NCBI GenBank assembly: GCA_902592375.1
Contig: CACJEG010000005.1
Coordinates: forward strand, 1-51,754
Source of the DNA: an uncultured Pelagibacteraceae bacterium
GTDB lineage: Bacteria; Pseudomonadota; Alphaproteobacteria; Pelagibacterales; Pelagibacteraceae
Reading direction: 5' to 3'
Length of the DNA: 51,754 bases
Part shown: positions 30,296 to 41,057 of the stretch, one piece after another
Numbering within the stretch: position 1 is the stretch's first letter
How the letters are laid out: every line of letters begins with the position of its first letter
Notes under the pieces: generated by a model
The model's database searches: none
The model's input: the letters and a program-made list of their open reading frames with translations, nothing else
Told to the model about the DNA's origin: nothing
Program-made: the position numbers and the translations under genes

Positions 30296-33214
30296 TTAAT
30301 CAAATACCTTGTTAATTATTTCTTGTTGTTGAGAATTATGCCTTTTGGCATATCCTGTTGCAGGAGTTGCGTCTGGGCTTCTTCCTATATAAGAAATTTT
30401 ATTATTATTAGCCTTTAAAGTGTCTAATGTCCATTGGATATAATCTCTAACTGAAAACCAAGCACCCATATTTTTTGGTTCTTCTTGACACCAAAAGAAT
30501 TCAGCATTTTTAGAGTATGGTTTTAACTCCTTAACCAAAGCTTTTGCTGGAAATGGATATAATTGTTCAATTCTATACATCACTACATCATCTCTTTTAA
30601 GCTTTTCTCTGGCGTCTAACAAATCGAAATATACTTTTCCAGAACAAAGAATTACTTTTCTTATTTTAGAACTTTCTTTTAGTTTAATAAATCCTTTAGA
30701 CTTAGGATCTATAGCATGATCCCACAATACTCTATGGAAAGTATTTTTTTTGTTAAAATCTTCTAAATTTGAAACACAATACTTATTTCTTAATAATGAT
30801 TTTGGTGTCATTATGATTAGTGGCTTTCTGAAACTCCTATGCATTTGTCTTCTTAAAGCATGAAAATAATTTGCTGGGGTTGTGCAGTTCATTACTTGCA
30901 TATTATCGTTTGAGCATAGTTGTAAAAATCTTTCTAATCTTGCTGAAGAATGTTCTGGTCCTTGTCCTTCATATCCGTGAGGTAACAACATTACTATACC
31001 AGATGCTCTGTTCCATTTTCTCTCACCAGATGCAATAAATTGATCAATTACTACTTGAGCTCCATTAGCAAAGTCACCGAATTGTGCTTCCCAAAGAGTA
31101 AGTGTGTTTGGCTCTACTAAACTATAACCATATTCAAAACCTAAAACCGCAAGTTCAGATAAAAAACTATCTACTACTTCAAATTGCTTTTGATTTTTAG
31201 AAATATTATTAAGTGGAATATACCTAGAATTATCTATTTGATTTCTTAAAACAGAATGTCGTTGACTAAATGTTCCTCTTCCAGAGTCTTGTCCTACAAG
31301 TCTAACTGGATATCCCTCTTCCAGCAAAGATCCGAACGCTAAAGATTCTGCTGAGGACCAATCGATTCCAGTACCTTTTTCGATACTTTCTTTTCTGGCA
31401 TTGAATATTTTAGAGATAGTCTTGTGAATATTTTTTTCCTCAGGAATGCTATTTATTTTATCTGAAATTATTTTTAATTTATTTTCGTCAAAACCTGTTA
31501 TGCCCCTTTTATCTTTACCTCTTTCAGGTTTATATCTTGACCATGTTCCCTCAAACCATTCTATTTTAGGTTTATAATCTTTTGCACTTTTATATTGTTC
31601 ATCAAGTAAATCTTTAAATGATTTAACATTTTGATTTAATAATTCTTCAGTAATAGATTTTTCGTTTACTAATTTATTTCCATAAATTTTGTAAACACTG
31701 GGATGAGATCTAATTTTTTTATACATCAAAGGTTGAGTAAATGAAGGCTCATCTCCCTCATTGTGTCCAAATCTTCTATAACAAATTAAATCTACTACAA
31801 CGTCTCTATTAAATTTTAATCGAAATTCTGTTGCTATTCTGGTTGCATAAACAACTGCTTCTGGATCATCACCATTAACATGAAGAATTGGAGCCTCTAC
31901 CATTTTTGCAACATCAGATGGATAAGGTGAAGACCTCGCAAATCTTGGACTAGTAGTAAATCCTATTTGGTTATTAACAATAATATGAATTGTTCCTCCA
32001 GTGTTATGTCCTGGTAGTCCAGACATTGCAAAACATTCTGCTACAACTCCTTGCCCAGCAAAGGCTGCATCCCCATGAATGAGAATAGGTATAACTTTAT
32101 TTCTTTCACGGTCTTTATGAAAAAATTGTTTGGCTCTTGTTTGACCTAAAACAACTGGGTTAACAGCTTCTAAATGAGAAGGATTATCTGTTAAACTGAC
32201 ATGTACTGAATTTCCATCAAATTCTCTATCAGACGACGCTCCAAGATGATATTTTACATCTCCAGCACTATCTTCAGAATCAGTACTAAACTCACCAGCA
32301 AACTCATTAAAAATTTTTTTGTAAGATTTTTGTAAAACGTTTGCCAAAACGTTAAGTCTGCCTCTATGAGACATACCTATTTTAACTTCTTTTATATTAT
32401 TTTGGCCTCCAATTTTGATTATTTGTTCAAGAGCAGGTATTAAACTTTCACCACCATCTAAACCAAATCTTTTAGTTCCCACATACTTTGTGGCTAAAAA
32501 TTTTTCAAATCCCTCTGCCTGTACCAATTTATTTAAAATTGCCTCTTTACCATTTTTTGTAAATTGAAGTGCATTTTTATCTTGCTCTATCCTGTCCCTA
32601 AACCACTTTCTTTCATCTGGGTTTGAAATATGCATGAACTCATAACCTATTTTTCCGCAGTAGGTTTTCTTCATAAACTTAAGTATTTCTTTTATATTTG
32701 CATATTTACGATTGATTACCCCGTTTAGAAAAATTTTCTTATCGTAATTTTCTTTTTTAAAACCGTAAAAATCTGGATGAAGCTCATCTAGATATTCTGA
32801 CTCTCTCATTTCTAAAGGATCAAGATCTGCTAATAAATGTCCTCTTAGTCTATATGCTCTAATTAATGCTACGGCACTAATAGAATCTTTATTTGAGTCA
32901 GCAAGTAATTGAAAATTAAATTTTTCTGAAGTGTCTAATTTGACATTATCAAAATCATTTTTATCTTGTTCTTCTATTTTTTTTTGTAATTCATCAATAT
33001 CAATCTTTTTTTTAGTAGGTCCCCATGATGGACCATTAATTTCTTTTGCTATAACATTTAATTCTTCACCAATTCCCTCAAAATAATTTGCCCAACTTTC
33101 TGGAAGATCAGCATCTTTATTTACAAACTTTAAATACATTTCTTCTATAAATGCACTATTAGATTTGTTTAAAAATGAAGTTTTTTCGAAATCAAGATTT
33201 TTTGATGAAGACAT
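30296..33214 (-). CDS. sucA: 2-oxoglutarate dehydrogenase E1
   Basis: 972 residues. Thiamine-diphosphate enzyme that decarboxylates 2-oxoglutarate in the TCA cycle. The N-terminal segment ([17 protein letters not shown]) matches the E2-binding region of SucA. ThDP motifs are visible: [29 protein letters not shown], and [15 protein letters not shown]. The C-terminal transketolase-like part has [15 protein letters not shown] and [21 protein letters not shown] 34-base spacer separates it from sucD; an AGAGGGA lies about 15 bases before the ATG, further away than an ideal ribosome-binding site. Confidence 0.97.
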   Translation of the reverse strand: MSSSKNLDFEKTSFLNKSNSAFIEEMYLKFVNKDADLPESWANYFEGIGEELNVIAKEINGPSWGPTKKKIDIDELQKKIEEQDKNDFDNVKLDTSEKFNFQLLADSNKDSISAVALIRAYRLRGHLLADLDPLEMRESEYLDELHPDFYGFKKENYDKKIFLNGVINRKYANIKEILKFMKKTYCGKIGYEFMHISNPDERKWFRDRIEQDKNALQFTKNGKEAILNKLVQAEGFEKFLATKYVGTKRFGLDGGESLIPALEQIIKIGGQNNIKEVKIGMSHRGRLNVLANVLQKSYKKIFNEFAGEFSTDSEDSAGDVKYHLGASSDREFDGNSVHVSLTDNPSHLEAVNPVVLGQTRAKQFFHKDRERNKVIPILIHGDAAFAGQGVVAECFAMSGLPGHNTGGTIHIIVNNQIGFTTSPRFARSSPYPSDVAKMVEAPILHVNGDDPEAVVYATRIATEFRLKFNRDVVVDLICYRRFGHNEGDEPSFTQPLMYKKIRSHPSVYKIYGNKLVNEKSITEELLNQNVKSFKDLLDEQYKSAKDYKPKIEWFEGTWSRYKPERGKDKRGITGFDENKLKIISDKINSIPEEKNIHKTISKIFNARKESIEKGTGIDWSSAESLAFGSLLEEGYPVRLVGQDSGRGTFSQRHSVLRNQIDNSRYIPLNNISKNQKQFEVVDSFLSELAVLGFEYGYSLVEPNTLTLWEAQFGDFANGAQVVIDQFIASGERKWNRASGIVMLLPHGYEGQGPEHSSARLERFLQLCSNDNMQVMNCTTPANYFHALRRQMHRSFRKPLIIMTPKSLLRNKYCVSNLEDFNKKNTFHRVLWDHAIDPKSKGFIKLKESSKIRKVILCSGKVYFDLLDAREKLKRDDVVMYRIEQLYPFPAKALVKELKPYSKNAEFFWCQEEPKNMGAWFSVRDYIQWTLDTLKANNNKISYIGRSPDATPATGYAKRHNSQQQEIINKVFD

Positions 33215-33248
33215 CTTTTTATTTAATATATCCCTCTAATATTTTTTT

Positions 33249-34124
33249 TCAATTAGACAGTTTATCAAATAAAGTTTTTCCAATAATTGATGGTGATTTG
33301 GCAACTGTAATACCACATTCTTCCATTTTTTTAATTTTATCTTCAGCTCCACCCTTTCCACCTGATATAATGGCACCAGCATGCCCCATTCTCCTTCCTG
33401 GAGGAGCGGTAATTCCAGCAATAAATCCAACTATTGGTTTTTTAATCTTATGATTTTTTATAAAGTTAGCCGCTTCTTCTTCAGCTGTTCCACCAATTTC
33501 ACCTATCATTAAAATAGATTCTGTTTCAGAGTCATTTAAAAATAAATCTAAACAATCTATAAAATTTGTTCCATTAATAGGATCACCACCAATACCAATA
33601 CAAGTTGATTGACCAAGTCCATTTTCAGTTGTTTGGGCTACTGCTTCATATGTCAATGTTCCTGACCTTGATACAATTCCAACACTTCCTCTTTTGTGAA
33701 TACTTCCCGGCATAATCCCAATTTTACATTCATCTGGTGTGATTATTCCTGGACAATTAGGTCCAATTAATCTGCTACTAGATCCACTTAATTTTTGTCT
33801 AACCTTAAGCATATCCTGAATTGGAATACCCTCTGTAATACAAACAATAAGTTCAACTGATGCATCAATAGCTTCAATGATTGCTGCTGCTGCAAATTTA
33901 GCAGGCACATAAATCATAGTTGCATCTGCTCCTACTTCATTTTTTGCCTCTAAAACGCTATTAAAAACTGGTCTGTCTAAATGTTTTTGTCCACCTTTCT
34001 TTGGCGTAACTCCACCAACAAGATTGGTTCCATATTTTATAGCCTGCTCTGAATGAAATGTTCCATGTGAGCCAGTAAACCCCTGACAAATTACTTTAGT
34101 ATTTTTATTTACCAAAACCGACAT
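33249..34124 (-). CDS. sucD: Succinyl-CoA synthetase alpha subunit
   Basis: 291 residues. Together with SucC it converts succinyl-CoA to succinate with formation of ATP or GTP. CoA-binding N-terminal Rossmann domain ([20 protein letters not shown]), ligase domain with [15 protein letters not shown], and the phosphorylated His248 in [11 protein letters not shown]. Normal length. One base separates it from sucC. Confidence 0.97.
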   Translation of the reverse strand: MSVLVNKNTKVICQGFTGSHGTFHSEQAIKYGTNLVGGVTPKKGGQKHLDRPVFNSVLEAKNEVGADATMIYVPAKFAAAAIIEAIDASVELIVCITEGIPIQDMLKVRQKLSGSSSRLIGPNCPGIITPDECKIGIMPGSIHKRGSVGIVSRSGTLTYEAVAQTTENGLGQSTCIGIGGDPINGTNFIDCLDLFLNDSETESILMIGEIGGTAEEEAANFIKNHKIKKPIVGFIAGITAPPGRRMGHAGAIISGGKGGAEDKIKKMEECGITVAKSPSIIGKTLFDKLSN

Positions 34125-34125
34125 T

Positions 34126-35286
34126 TTATTTTATCGCCTCAACAATTTTCTTAGCAGCGTCATCTAAATTTTCTGCAGAAATTAATTTTAATCCAGAATT
34201 ATCAAGAATTTTTTTTCCTTCTTTGAAATTTGTGCCTGCTAATCTTACAACCAAAGGTACGCTAATATTAATTTCTTTAGCTGCATCAACTACTCCTTGG
34301 GCAAGAACATCACATCTCATTATTCCTCCAAAAATATTAATTAAAATACCTTTAACATTTTTATCTGAGAGAATTATCTTTAATGCAGCAGATACTTTTT
34401 CTTTGGATGCACCACCACCTACATCTAAAAAATTTGCTGGCTCTTTACCATACAATTTAATTATATCCATTGTTGCCATTGCTAATCCTGCCCCATTCAC
34501 CATACAGCCAATACTTCCATCTAGCTTGATATACGCAAGATCATGCTTGCTAGCTTCTATCTCAGTAGGATCTTCCTCATTTAAATCTCTTAATTCAACA
34601 ATTTCTGGATGCCTGAATAAAGCGTTAGAGTCGAAATTAACTTTTGCATCTAAACAAACAATTTTTTCCTCTTTTGTCAAAATTAACGGATTTACTTCAA
34701 CCATGTTTGCGTCAGTACCTACAAACATTTTATATATTGATTTAATTAATGTTATTGCTTGTCTTTTTGCGTCTTCATTTAAATTAAAAATATTAATTAT
34801 TTTTTCACAATCTGAATCAGAAATTTCATCACCCATATCAACTTTTGTAGTTATAATTTTTTCAGGTGAACTGCTTGCAACTTCTTCAATGTCCATCCCT
34901 CCTTGGTCACTTGATATAAATGCAATTTTAGAACTTGCCCTATCAACCAGGCACGATAAGTAAAATTCTTTATCTATATTTGATGATTCTTCTACGTATA
35001 ATCTTTTTACCTCTCTACCTTCAGGGCCAGTTTGATGAGTAACTAGTGTTTTTCCAAGTAATTCTTTAGCTGCTACCGTTAGTTCCTCAATAGAGTTTAA
35101 AATTTTTACACCACCAGCTTTTCCTCTACCTCCAGCATGGATTTGTGCTTTGAGCACATATTTCTCAGTTTTGAGTGCTTTTGCTTTTTGAATAAGTTCA
35201 TCAACATTAAGCGCAAATACTCCTTCGGGAACTACAGCTCCATATTTTTTTAATATTTGTTTAGCTTGATGCTCGTGAATATTCAT
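34126..35286 (-). CDS. sucC: Succinyl-CoA synthetase beta subunit
   Basis: 386 residues. ATP-grasp subunit. [20 protein letters not shown] is the classical N-terminus; the glycine loop [12 protein letters not shown] (about 51-62) contacts the nucleotide, [16 protein letters not shown] contains a metal ligand, and the CoA-ligase domain carries GGGASKEKV and [16 protein letters not shown]. Two bases separate it from mdh upstream. ATP versus GTP preference cannot be decided here. Confidence 0.97.
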   Translation of the reverse strand: MNIHEHQAKQILKKYGAVVPEGVFALNVDELIQKAKALKTEKYVLKAQIHAGGRGKAGGVKILNSIEELTVAAKELLGKTLVTHQTGPEGREVKRLYVEESSNIDKEFYLSCLVDRASSKIAFISSDQGGMDIEEVASSSPEKIITTKVDMGDEISDSDCEKIINIFNLNEDAKRQAITLIKSIYKMFVGTDANMVEVNPLILTKEEKIVCLDAKVNFDSNALFRHPEIVELRDLNEEDPTEIEASKHDLAYIKLDGSIGCMVNGAGLAMATMDIIKLYGKEPANFLDVGGGASKEKVSAALKIILSDKNVKGILINIFGGIMRCDVLAQGVVDAAKEINISVPLVVRLAGTNFKEGKKILDNSGLKLISAENLDDAAKKIVEAIK

Positions 35287-35288
35287 TA

Positions 35289-36251
35289 TTATTTAGATAA
35301 ATCAGGATCTATTTTAGATGCAGCTTCCCATAAAGCTTTTACAGCATCTATTGAATGCATAAATTCTTTTTTTTCTTTTTCATCTAAATCAATCTCTTCA
35401 ATTTTTTCTACACCTTCTTTTCCAATGACAACAGGAACACCTGCGTAAACATTTTTCACACCATATTCTCCATTTAATTGTACAGCGCAGGGTAATAATT
35501 TTTTCTGATCATTTAAATATGCTTCTGCCATTTGAACACCTGAAGCTGCTGGTGCATAAAAGGCCGATCCTTTTTCTAAATATTTAACTATTTCCGCGCC
35601 ACCATCTCGTGTTCTTTGATTAATTTCCTCAACTCTCTCTGAAGAAATCTTTCCATCCTTTACAAGATCCAACAATGGTTTACCTGAAATTTTTGTAAAT
35701 CTTGGCATAGGAACCATGGTGTCACCATGACCACCCATAACCATTGCCTCAATTTCTCTTACTGGCACATTAAGTTCTAATGATAAAAATAATTTAAATC
35801 TCGAACTATCTAAAATACCTGCCATACCAACAACTTTATTTGATGGCAAACCTGAAAATTTTTGAAATGCCATAACCATAACGTCTAAAGGATTGGTGAT
35901 ACAGATCACAAAAGCGTTAGGAGCATTTTTCTTTACCCCCTCAGCAACTTGTTTAATAATTTTTAAATTAATTCCAAGAAGATCGTCTCGGCTCATTCCA
36001 GGTTTTCTTGGAACACCTGCTGTAATTATAATTACATCTGAATCTTTTATATCCTCATAGTTATCAGTTCCTGAAAACCTAACATTGAAACCATCTACAG
36101 ATGAAGATTGTGCAATATCTAATGCTTTTCCTTTTGCAATACCACTAGCTACATCAAATAAAACCACTTCATTTACTAATTCTTTTGTTCCTATTAAATG
36201 TGCAAGAGTTCCGCCTATTTGGCCTGCACCAATTAAAGATATTTTTGTCAT
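35289..36251 (-). CDS. mdh: Malate dehydrogenase (LDH-like type)
   Basis: 320 residues. NAD-dependent oxidation of malate to oxaloacetate. It is the lactate-dehydrogenase-like form typical of alphaproteobacteria. NAD motif [12 protein letters not shown] (about 7-18), the substrate-specificity loop with two arginines flanking [22 protein letters not shown], and the catalytic histidine in [11 protein letters not shown] good ribosome-binding site AAGGAA lies six bases before the ATG, overlapping the end of mmsA. Heads the mdh-sucCDAB-lpd stretch. Confidence 0.97.
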   Translation of the reverse strand: MTKISLIGAGQIGGTLAHLIGTKELVNEVVLFDVASGIAKGKALDIAQSSSVDGFNVRFSGTDNYEDIKDSDVIIITAGVPRKPGMSRDDLLGINLKIIKQVAEGVKKNAPNAFVICITNPLDVMVMAFQKFSGLPSNKVVGMAGILDSSRFKLFLSLELNVPVREIEAMVMGGHGDTMVPMPRFTKISGKPLLDLVKDGKISSERVEEINQRTRDGGAEIVKYLEKGSAFYAPAASGVQMAEAYLNDQKKLLPCAVQLNGEYGVKNVYAGVPVVIGKEGVEKIEEIDLDEKEKKEFMHSIDAVKALWEAASKIDPDLSK

Positions 36252-36260
36252 TTATTTCCT

Positions 36261-37754
36261 TTATTTCATTGTTGGCATAACAAATTCCGCATTTGATCGG
36301 ACACCTGAAGGCCATCTGGATGTTACTGTTTTAAGTTTAGTATAAAATTTTATTCCTTCCATACCATGCATTCCACTATCTCCAAATAATGATCTTTTCC
36401 AACCACCAAAACTGTGAAATGCCATTGGAACTGGGATCGGCACGTTAATACCAACCATACCTACTTGAATTTTACTTGCAAAAGTTCTACCTGCATCACC
36501 GTCTCGTGTATAAATACTAACTCCATTTCCGTACTCATGGTCGTTAATTAATTTTGCAGCTTCTTCAAAAGTTTTTACTCTAACAACTGATAAGACTGGA
36601 CCGAATATTTCCTCTTTGTAAATTCTCATATCTTTATTTACATGATCAAACAAGCATCCACCTATATAGAAACCATTTTCATAACCTTGAAGTTTTAAAC
36701 CTCTTCCATCAACCACTAGCTTTGCACCTTCCTTGACACCTAAATCCACGTAACTTGTAACTTTTTCTAAATGTTCTTTTGTAACTAAAGGTCCCATTTC
36801 TGATGCTTTATCCATTCCAGGACCAACTTTTAAAGCTTCAGCTTTTTTTGATAATCTTGATACAAGTTCATCACCAATATCTCCAACCGCAACCGCAACT
36901 GATTGAGCCATACATCTTTCTCCAGCTGAACCATAAGCAGCACCCATTAAACCATTTACTGCACCATCTAAATCACAATCTGGCATAACAACTAAATGGT
37001 TTTTTGCTCCACCCAAAGCTTGAACTCTTTTTTCATTTTTAGCTGAATTTTCATAAATATATTTTGCAATAGGAGTAGATCCTACGAAACTAACAGCTTT
37101 GATATCTTTGTTTTCCAAAATTGCATCAACAGCTTCTTTATCTCCATTTATTACGTTAAATACTCCTTCTGGAAGACCCGCCTCAGAAAGTAATTCCGCT
37201 AATCTTATTGCGCAAGAAGGGTCTTTTTCTGATGGTTTAAGAATAAAAGTGTTTCCACAAGCTATTGCTATTGGAAACATCCACATTGGTACCATAGCAG
37301 GAAAATTAAAAGGTGTAATACCTGCAACAACTCCTAATGGTTGTCTTATTGACCAACTATCAACATTGGTTCCAACATTTTCTGAAAACTCACCTTTTAA
37401 TAAATGTGGTATTCCACAAGCAAATTCTACCACCTCAAGTCCTCTAGTTAAAGAGCCTCTTGCATCTTCATAAACTTTTCCATGTTCTGAAACTATTAAC
37501 TTCGTTAATTCATCAGAATTTTTTTCAATTAATTCTTTAAATTTAAATATTATTCTAGCTCTTTGTAGAGCAGGTTTTAAAGACCAAGTTTCAAATGCTT
37601 TTTTTGCTACCTCAACAGCACTGTCTAGATCAGATTTTGAGGCAAGTCTTACCTCAGACTCTTGTTCGCCAGTAGCTGGGTTAAAAACTTTTCCTTTTTT
37701 ATCTGAAGATCCCGGAATTATTTTACCGTTTACGAAGTGTTCTATTAATTTCAT
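36261..37754 (-). CDS. mmsA: CoA-acylating methylmalonate/malonate semialdehyde dehydrogenase
   Basis: 497 residues, aldehyde-dehydrogenase superfamily. Converts methylmalonate or malonate semialdehyde with CoA and NAD to propionyl-CoA or acetyl-CoA, releasing CO2. Catalytic Cys281 in GSAGERCMAQS. The general-base glutamate of ordinary aldehyde dehydrogenases is replaced by Asn in GGAKNH (about 248-253), which marks the CoA-acylating MmsA group. Typical segments ITPFNFPAMVPMWMFPIA and PIPVPMAFHSFGGWKRS are present. It sits between sdhB and mdh, so its product enters the TCA cycle from the same transcript. Possible sources are valine, beta-alanine, inositol or 3-carbon DMSP breakdown; the sequence does not say which. 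Confidence 0.94.
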   Translation of the reverse strand: MKLIEHFVNGKIIPGSSDKKGKVFNPATGEQESEVRLASKSDLDSAVEVAKKAFETWSLKPALQRARIIFKFKELIEKNSDELTKLIVSEHGKVYEDARGSLTRGLEVVEFACGIPHLLKGEFSENVGTNVDSWSIRQPLGVVAGITPFNFPAMVPMWMFPIAIACGNTFILKPSEKDPSCAIRLAELLSEAGLPEGVFNVINGDKEAVDAILENKDIKAVSFVGSTPIAKYIYENSAKNEKRVQALGGAKNHLVVMPDCDLDGAVNGLMGAAYGSAGERCMAQSVAVAVGDIGDELVSRLSKKAEALKVGPGMDKASEMGPLVTKEHLEKVTSYVDLGVKEGAKLVVDGRGLKLQGYENGFYIGGCLFDHVNKDMRIYKEEIFGPVLSVVRVKTFEEAAKLINDHEYGNGVSIYTRDGDAGRTFASKIQVGMVGINVPIPVPMAFHSFGGWKRSLFGDSGMHGMEGIKFYTKLKTVTSRWPSGVRSNAEFVMPTMK

Positions 37755-37793
37755 GAATACGGTGTTTTAGATCAAAAATATCGAATAGTCTAT

Positions 37794-38573
37794 TTAAACA
37801 TTAGCTGTTGCTAACATTTTTTTTATTTCAGCTATAGCTTTTGCTGGATTCAAGCCCTTAGGACATGCATTTGTACAATTTAATATTGTATGGCATCTAT
37901 ATAATTTTAATTCATCTGAAACTTTTTTTAATCTAGCTTTTCTCTCTTCATCTCTACTGTCAATAATCCATCTATAAGCCTGTAGCAGAACTGCAGGACC
38001 TAAATATTTATCTCCATTCCACCAATAACTTGGGCAAGATGTAGAACAGCAAGCACACATAATGCATTCGTAAGCACCATCAAGTTTTGCTCTATCTTCT
38101 TTAGACTGATAAATTTCTGTTGTCTGTTTTGTTGAGTTATTTTTTAACCAAGGTTCAATGGATTGATATTGTTTATATAAGCCATCTAAATCACCAATCA
38201 AATCTCTTTTAACTTTTAAATGAGGTAGAGGATAAATATCAATGTCACCGTCTATCTCTGCATGAGGAGTTGTGCAAGCTAGTCCGTTTTTTCCTCCCAT
38301 ATTCATAGCACAAGAGCCACAAACACCATGAGCACAAGACCTTCTATAGGCCAATGTAGGATCAATTTCGTTTTTAATTTTATTTAAAATATCCAGCACC
38401 TTAGATGGACAATTATCCATATCAACTTCGTATGTATCAATCCTAGGATTTTCTTCTGTCGATGGATCCCATCTATAAATATTTACTTTTCTTAAATTTT
38501 TAGATCCAGTTTTGTCTTTAAAATATTTGCCTTTTTTAACCTCTGAATTTTTAGGTAAGCTTAGCTGAACCAT
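37794..38573 (-). CDS. sdhB: Succinate dehydrogenase iron-sulfur subunit
   Basis: 259 residues. Passes electrons from SdhA flavin to quinone. All cluster ligands are present: [2Fe-2S] in [20 protein letters not shown] plus the following AC, [4Fe-4S] in [16 protein letters not shown], and [3Fe-4S] in [17 protein letters not shown]. The quinone-site tryptophan (SYWWN) and histidine (RCHTI) known from E. coli SdhB are kept. The start overlaps the sdhA stop by one base. A 39-base spacer separates it from mmsA. Confidence 0.97.
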   Translation of the reverse strand: MVQLSLPKNSEVKKGKYFKDKTGSKNLRKVNIYRWDPSTEENPRIDTYEVDMDNCPSKVLDILNKIKNEIDPTLAYRRSCAHGVCGSCAMNMGGKNGLACTTPHAEIDGDIDIYPLPHLKVKRDLIGDLDGLYKQYQSIEPWLKNNSTKQTTEIYQSKEDRAKLDGAYECIMCACCSTSCPSYWWNGDKYLGPAVLLQAYRWIIDSRDEERKARLKKVSDELKLYRCHTILNCTNACPKGLNPAKAIAEIKKMLATANV

Positions 38574-40348
38574 TAATATACTCGCTCTTGTGGTGGAAAA
38601 TATTGAACTTCATTTGTTAAAGTTGATTTGTGTACTGCTCTGTAACTAATTTTTGTATTTTTTCCATCACACCAAGCAAGAGTATGTTGCATAAACTTTT
38701 CGTCATCTCTTTTTGGATAGTCATCTCTCGCGTGAGCTCCTCTGCTCTCTTTTCTATGATATGCAGATTCTACAGTAGTTACTGCTTGTCTTATTAAATT
38801 ATCAAATTCTAATGTTTCAACTAAATCAGTATTAAATACTAAAGACCTATCTTTAACTGAAATTGAGTCCATACCATCATAGGTTTTTTTAATCTCATTA
38901 ACGCCTTCTTTAAGATTTTTTTCTGTTCTAAAAACTGCACATTTCGACTGCATCGTTTTTTGCATTGAAAGTCTAAGTTCAGCAGTACTATTATTTCCTT
39001 GTGCATTTCTAAGTTTATCAAATCTATCTAAACATTTTTGTGTTTCTGACTCAGGAATTTCCTCGTGAGGTGTACCTGGCTTAACTAATTCAGCTGCTCT
39101 TTTTGCTGCTGCTCTTCCAAATACTACTAAATCAATTAAAGAATTAGAACCAAGTCTATTTGCTCCGTGAACAGAGACACATGCCGCCTCTCCTATAGCC
39201 ATTAAACCTGGAACAGTTTTTTCTGAGCCATTTACAGTTAATACTTCTGCTTTATAGTTTGTTGGAATACCACCCATATTATAATGAACTGTTGGTACAA
39301 CAGGAATTGGTTCTTTAGTTACATCTACATTTGCAAATAATCTTGCTGCATCAGTAATTCCAGGAAGCCTGCTTTCAATAATATCTTTATCTAAGTGACT
39401 TAGGTTCAAATGAACATGATCTTGATCTTTTCCAACTCCTCTTCCCTCATTAATCTCAATAGACATAGATCTGCTAACAACATCTCTTGATGCTAGATCT
39501 TTTGCATTTGGAGCATATCTTTCCATAAATCTTTCACCTTTAGAATTTGTAAGATAACCCCCTTCTCCTCGCGCACCTTCTGTTATTAATGTGCCGTGGC
39601 CATAAATTCCTGTTGGGTGAAATTGAACAAACTCCATATCCTGAAGCGGCAGTCCAGCTCTTAAAACCATTGCATTACCATCACCAGTGCAAGTATGTGC
39701 TGATGTTGCTGAATAATAAACTTTTCCATAACCACCTGTAGCAATAATTACTGTGTGCGCTCTAAATCTATGAATTGTGCCATCATTCAAATTCCAAGCA
39801 ATTAGACCTTTGCATTCCCCATTCTTCATCAACAAATCTAATGCAAAATATTCTATAAAAAATTCTGTATTATGTTTTAACGCTTGTCCATATAATGTGT
39901 GTAAAATAGCATGTCCTGTTCTATCAGCTGCTGCACAAGTTCTTTGGACTATTCCATTTCCATAATTTTTTGTCATTCCACCAAATGGTCTTTGATAAAT
40001 TTTTCCCTCTTCAGTTCTACTAAATGGAACTCCATATTTCTCCAATTCTAAAACCGCTTTAGGTGCTTCTTTACAAAGGTATTCAATACTATCTTGATCA
40101 CCTAACCAATCTGCACCTTTGACAGTATCATACATGTGCCATCTCCAATCATCTTCTCCCATATTTCCTAATGCTGCTGATATTCCACCTTGTGCAGCTG
40201 ATGTATGACTTCTGGTAGGAAATACTTTTGAGATACAAGCTGTTTTTAAGCCAGCTTCACTAAGCCCTACTGCCGCTCTTAAACCTGATCCACCAGCACC
40301 AAGTACAACAACATCGTACTCATGGTCTATAATATTATATGCTTTCAT
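38573..40348 (-). CDS. sdhA: Succinate dehydrogenase flavoprotein subunit
   Basis: 591 residues. Oxidises succinate to fumarate. FAD motif [20 protein letters not shown] (about 14-33), covalent FAD attachment at His48 in [13 protein letters not shown], substrate-site segments [20 protein letters not shown] and [10 protein letters not shown], and [21 protein letters not shown]-terminal [19 protein letters not shown] ([13 protein letters not shown] here) carries catalytic arginine. Normal length; overlaps sdhD by four bases and sdhB by one. Confidence 0.98.
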   Translation of the reverse strand: MKAYNIIDHEYDVVVLGAGGSGLRAAVGLSEAGLKTACISKVFPTRSHTSAAQGGISAALGNMGEDDWRWHMYDTVKGADWLGDQDSIEYLCKEAPKAVLELEKYGVPFSRTEEGKIYQRPFGGMTKNYGNGIVQRTCAAADRTGHAILHTLYGQALKHNTEFFIEYFALDLLMKNGECKGLIAWNLNDGTIHRFRAHTVIIATGGYGKVYYSATSAHTCTGDGNAMVLRAGLPLQDMEFVQFHPTGIYGHGTLITEGARGEGGYLTNSKGERFMERYAPNAKDLASRDVVSRSMSIEINEGRGVGKDQDHVHLNLSHLDKDIIESRLPGITDAARLFANVDVTKEPIPVVPTVHYNMGGIPTNYKAEVLTVNGSEKTVPGLMAIGEAACVSVHGANRLGSNSLIDLVVFGRAAAKRAAELVKPGTPHEEIPESETQKCLDRFDKLRNAQGNNSTAELRLSMQKTMQSKCAVFRTEKNLKEGVNEIKKTYDGMDSISVKDRSLVFNTDLVETLEFDNLIRQAVTTVESAYHRKESRGAHARDDYPKRDDEKFMQHTLAWCDGKNTKISYRAVHKSTLTNEVQYFPPQERVY

Positions 40349-40674
40349 GTATTTAAGTTAAAAATTACAATTATTGTAATTACTGGAATTGTTATAGCAA
40401 AAAAATTTAGTACTTTGTTTGCGGCATTTTTGGTTTTTTTATCGTTAATATAGTCTTCAAAAACCTCACTTATAGTCAAAGCTGAAAAAAAATAAGCAAT
40501 TACTAAAAATAATCCAATTAGGAATTTAGATGGTTGTGTTGTTAAAAAATTCACTATTTCAAAATAACTTTTATCATAGATATTTACTAAATTTATAATA
40601 AACCAAAGCATTAAAGGTAATAAGATTGCGGAACTAATTTTTAAGAATAACCATTTTTTTGTTACTGGAAGCAT
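40345..40674 (-). CDS. sdhD: Succinate dehydrogenase membrane anchor subunit SdhD, lacking the heme histidine
   Basis: 109 residues, three membrane helices (about 8-30, 50-70, 87-106). The EDY motif (Asp74-Tyr75, equivalent to E. coli Asp82-Tyr83 of the quinone site) identifies it. The heme b ligand should lie 11 residues before this Asp (E. coli His71), but that position is Phe63, and the whole protein contains no histidine. Together with the Gln at the matching SdhC position this suggests that complex II here has no b-type heme. The ATG overlaps the sdhC stop by one base and the stop overlaps sdhA by four. The identification rests mainly on operon position, topology and the EDY motif. Confidence 0.88.
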   Translation of the reverse strand: MLPVTKKWLFLKISSAILLPLMLWFIINLVNIYDKSYFEIVNFLTTQPSKFLIGLFLVIAYFFSALTISEVFEDYINDKKTKNAANKVLNFFAITIPVITIIVIFNLNT

Positions 40675-41054
40675 TATATTAATCCTCTGCCAATTAAATA
40701 AATTAAGATAGTTAAAACAATCGAACCAAAAATAACTAACAAACCTGTAATTTTTGTTGTTTGTAATTCAAATCCATAACCTAAATCCATAATCAAGTGT
40801 CTTACTTCACTTAACATTTGAAAACTAAATGACCAGGTTATTCCAATTAAAATAAACTTACCTAAAAAAGTTTCTAAAAAAATTTTAATAATTTGATAGT
40901 TACTTTCTCCTAAAAGCATTAATGTAAACCAAATACAAATTAATGTGATCGCAAAAAAATTAATTATTCCTGTAATTCTATGTGAAATAGATACTAATGA
41001 AGAAATATGCCATTTATAAATCTGTATATGTGGTGATAAAGGTCTGTCTTCCAT
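40674..41054 (-). CDS. sdhC: Succinate dehydrogenase cytochrome b556-type subunit SdhC, heme ligand replaced
   Basis: 126 residues, three membrane helices (about 27-49, 62-82, 101-123). The family start RPLSPHIQIYKWHISSLVSI is unmistakable. The quinone-site SISHRITG (Ser22, His25, Arg26) matches E. coli Ser27, His30 and Arg31. The conserved EVRHLIMDLGYG (His86, Asp90) matches E. coli GIRHMMMDFGY. The heme b ligand of E. coli, His84, lies seven residues before the RH histidine, and here that residue is Gln79. The normal axial ligand is therefore missing although the surroundings align without gaps. Four bases from asd; first gene of sdhCDAB. Confidence 0.93.
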   Translation of the reverse strand: MEDRPLSPHIQIYKWHISSLVSISHRITGIINFFAITLICIWFTLMLLGESNYQIIKIFLETFLGKFILIGITWSFSFQMLSEVRHLIMDLGYGFELQTTKITGLLVIFGSIVLTILIYLIGRGLI

Positions 41055-41057
41055 ATT

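Noticed and set aside
34223..34963. Open frame of 246 codons on the plus strand, the longest antisense frame
   Set aside because: It lies entirely opposite sucC, whose motifs and length are perfect; the translation is a low-complexity Ser/Ile/Leu string with no recognisable domain, as expected for the complement of a conserved gene.
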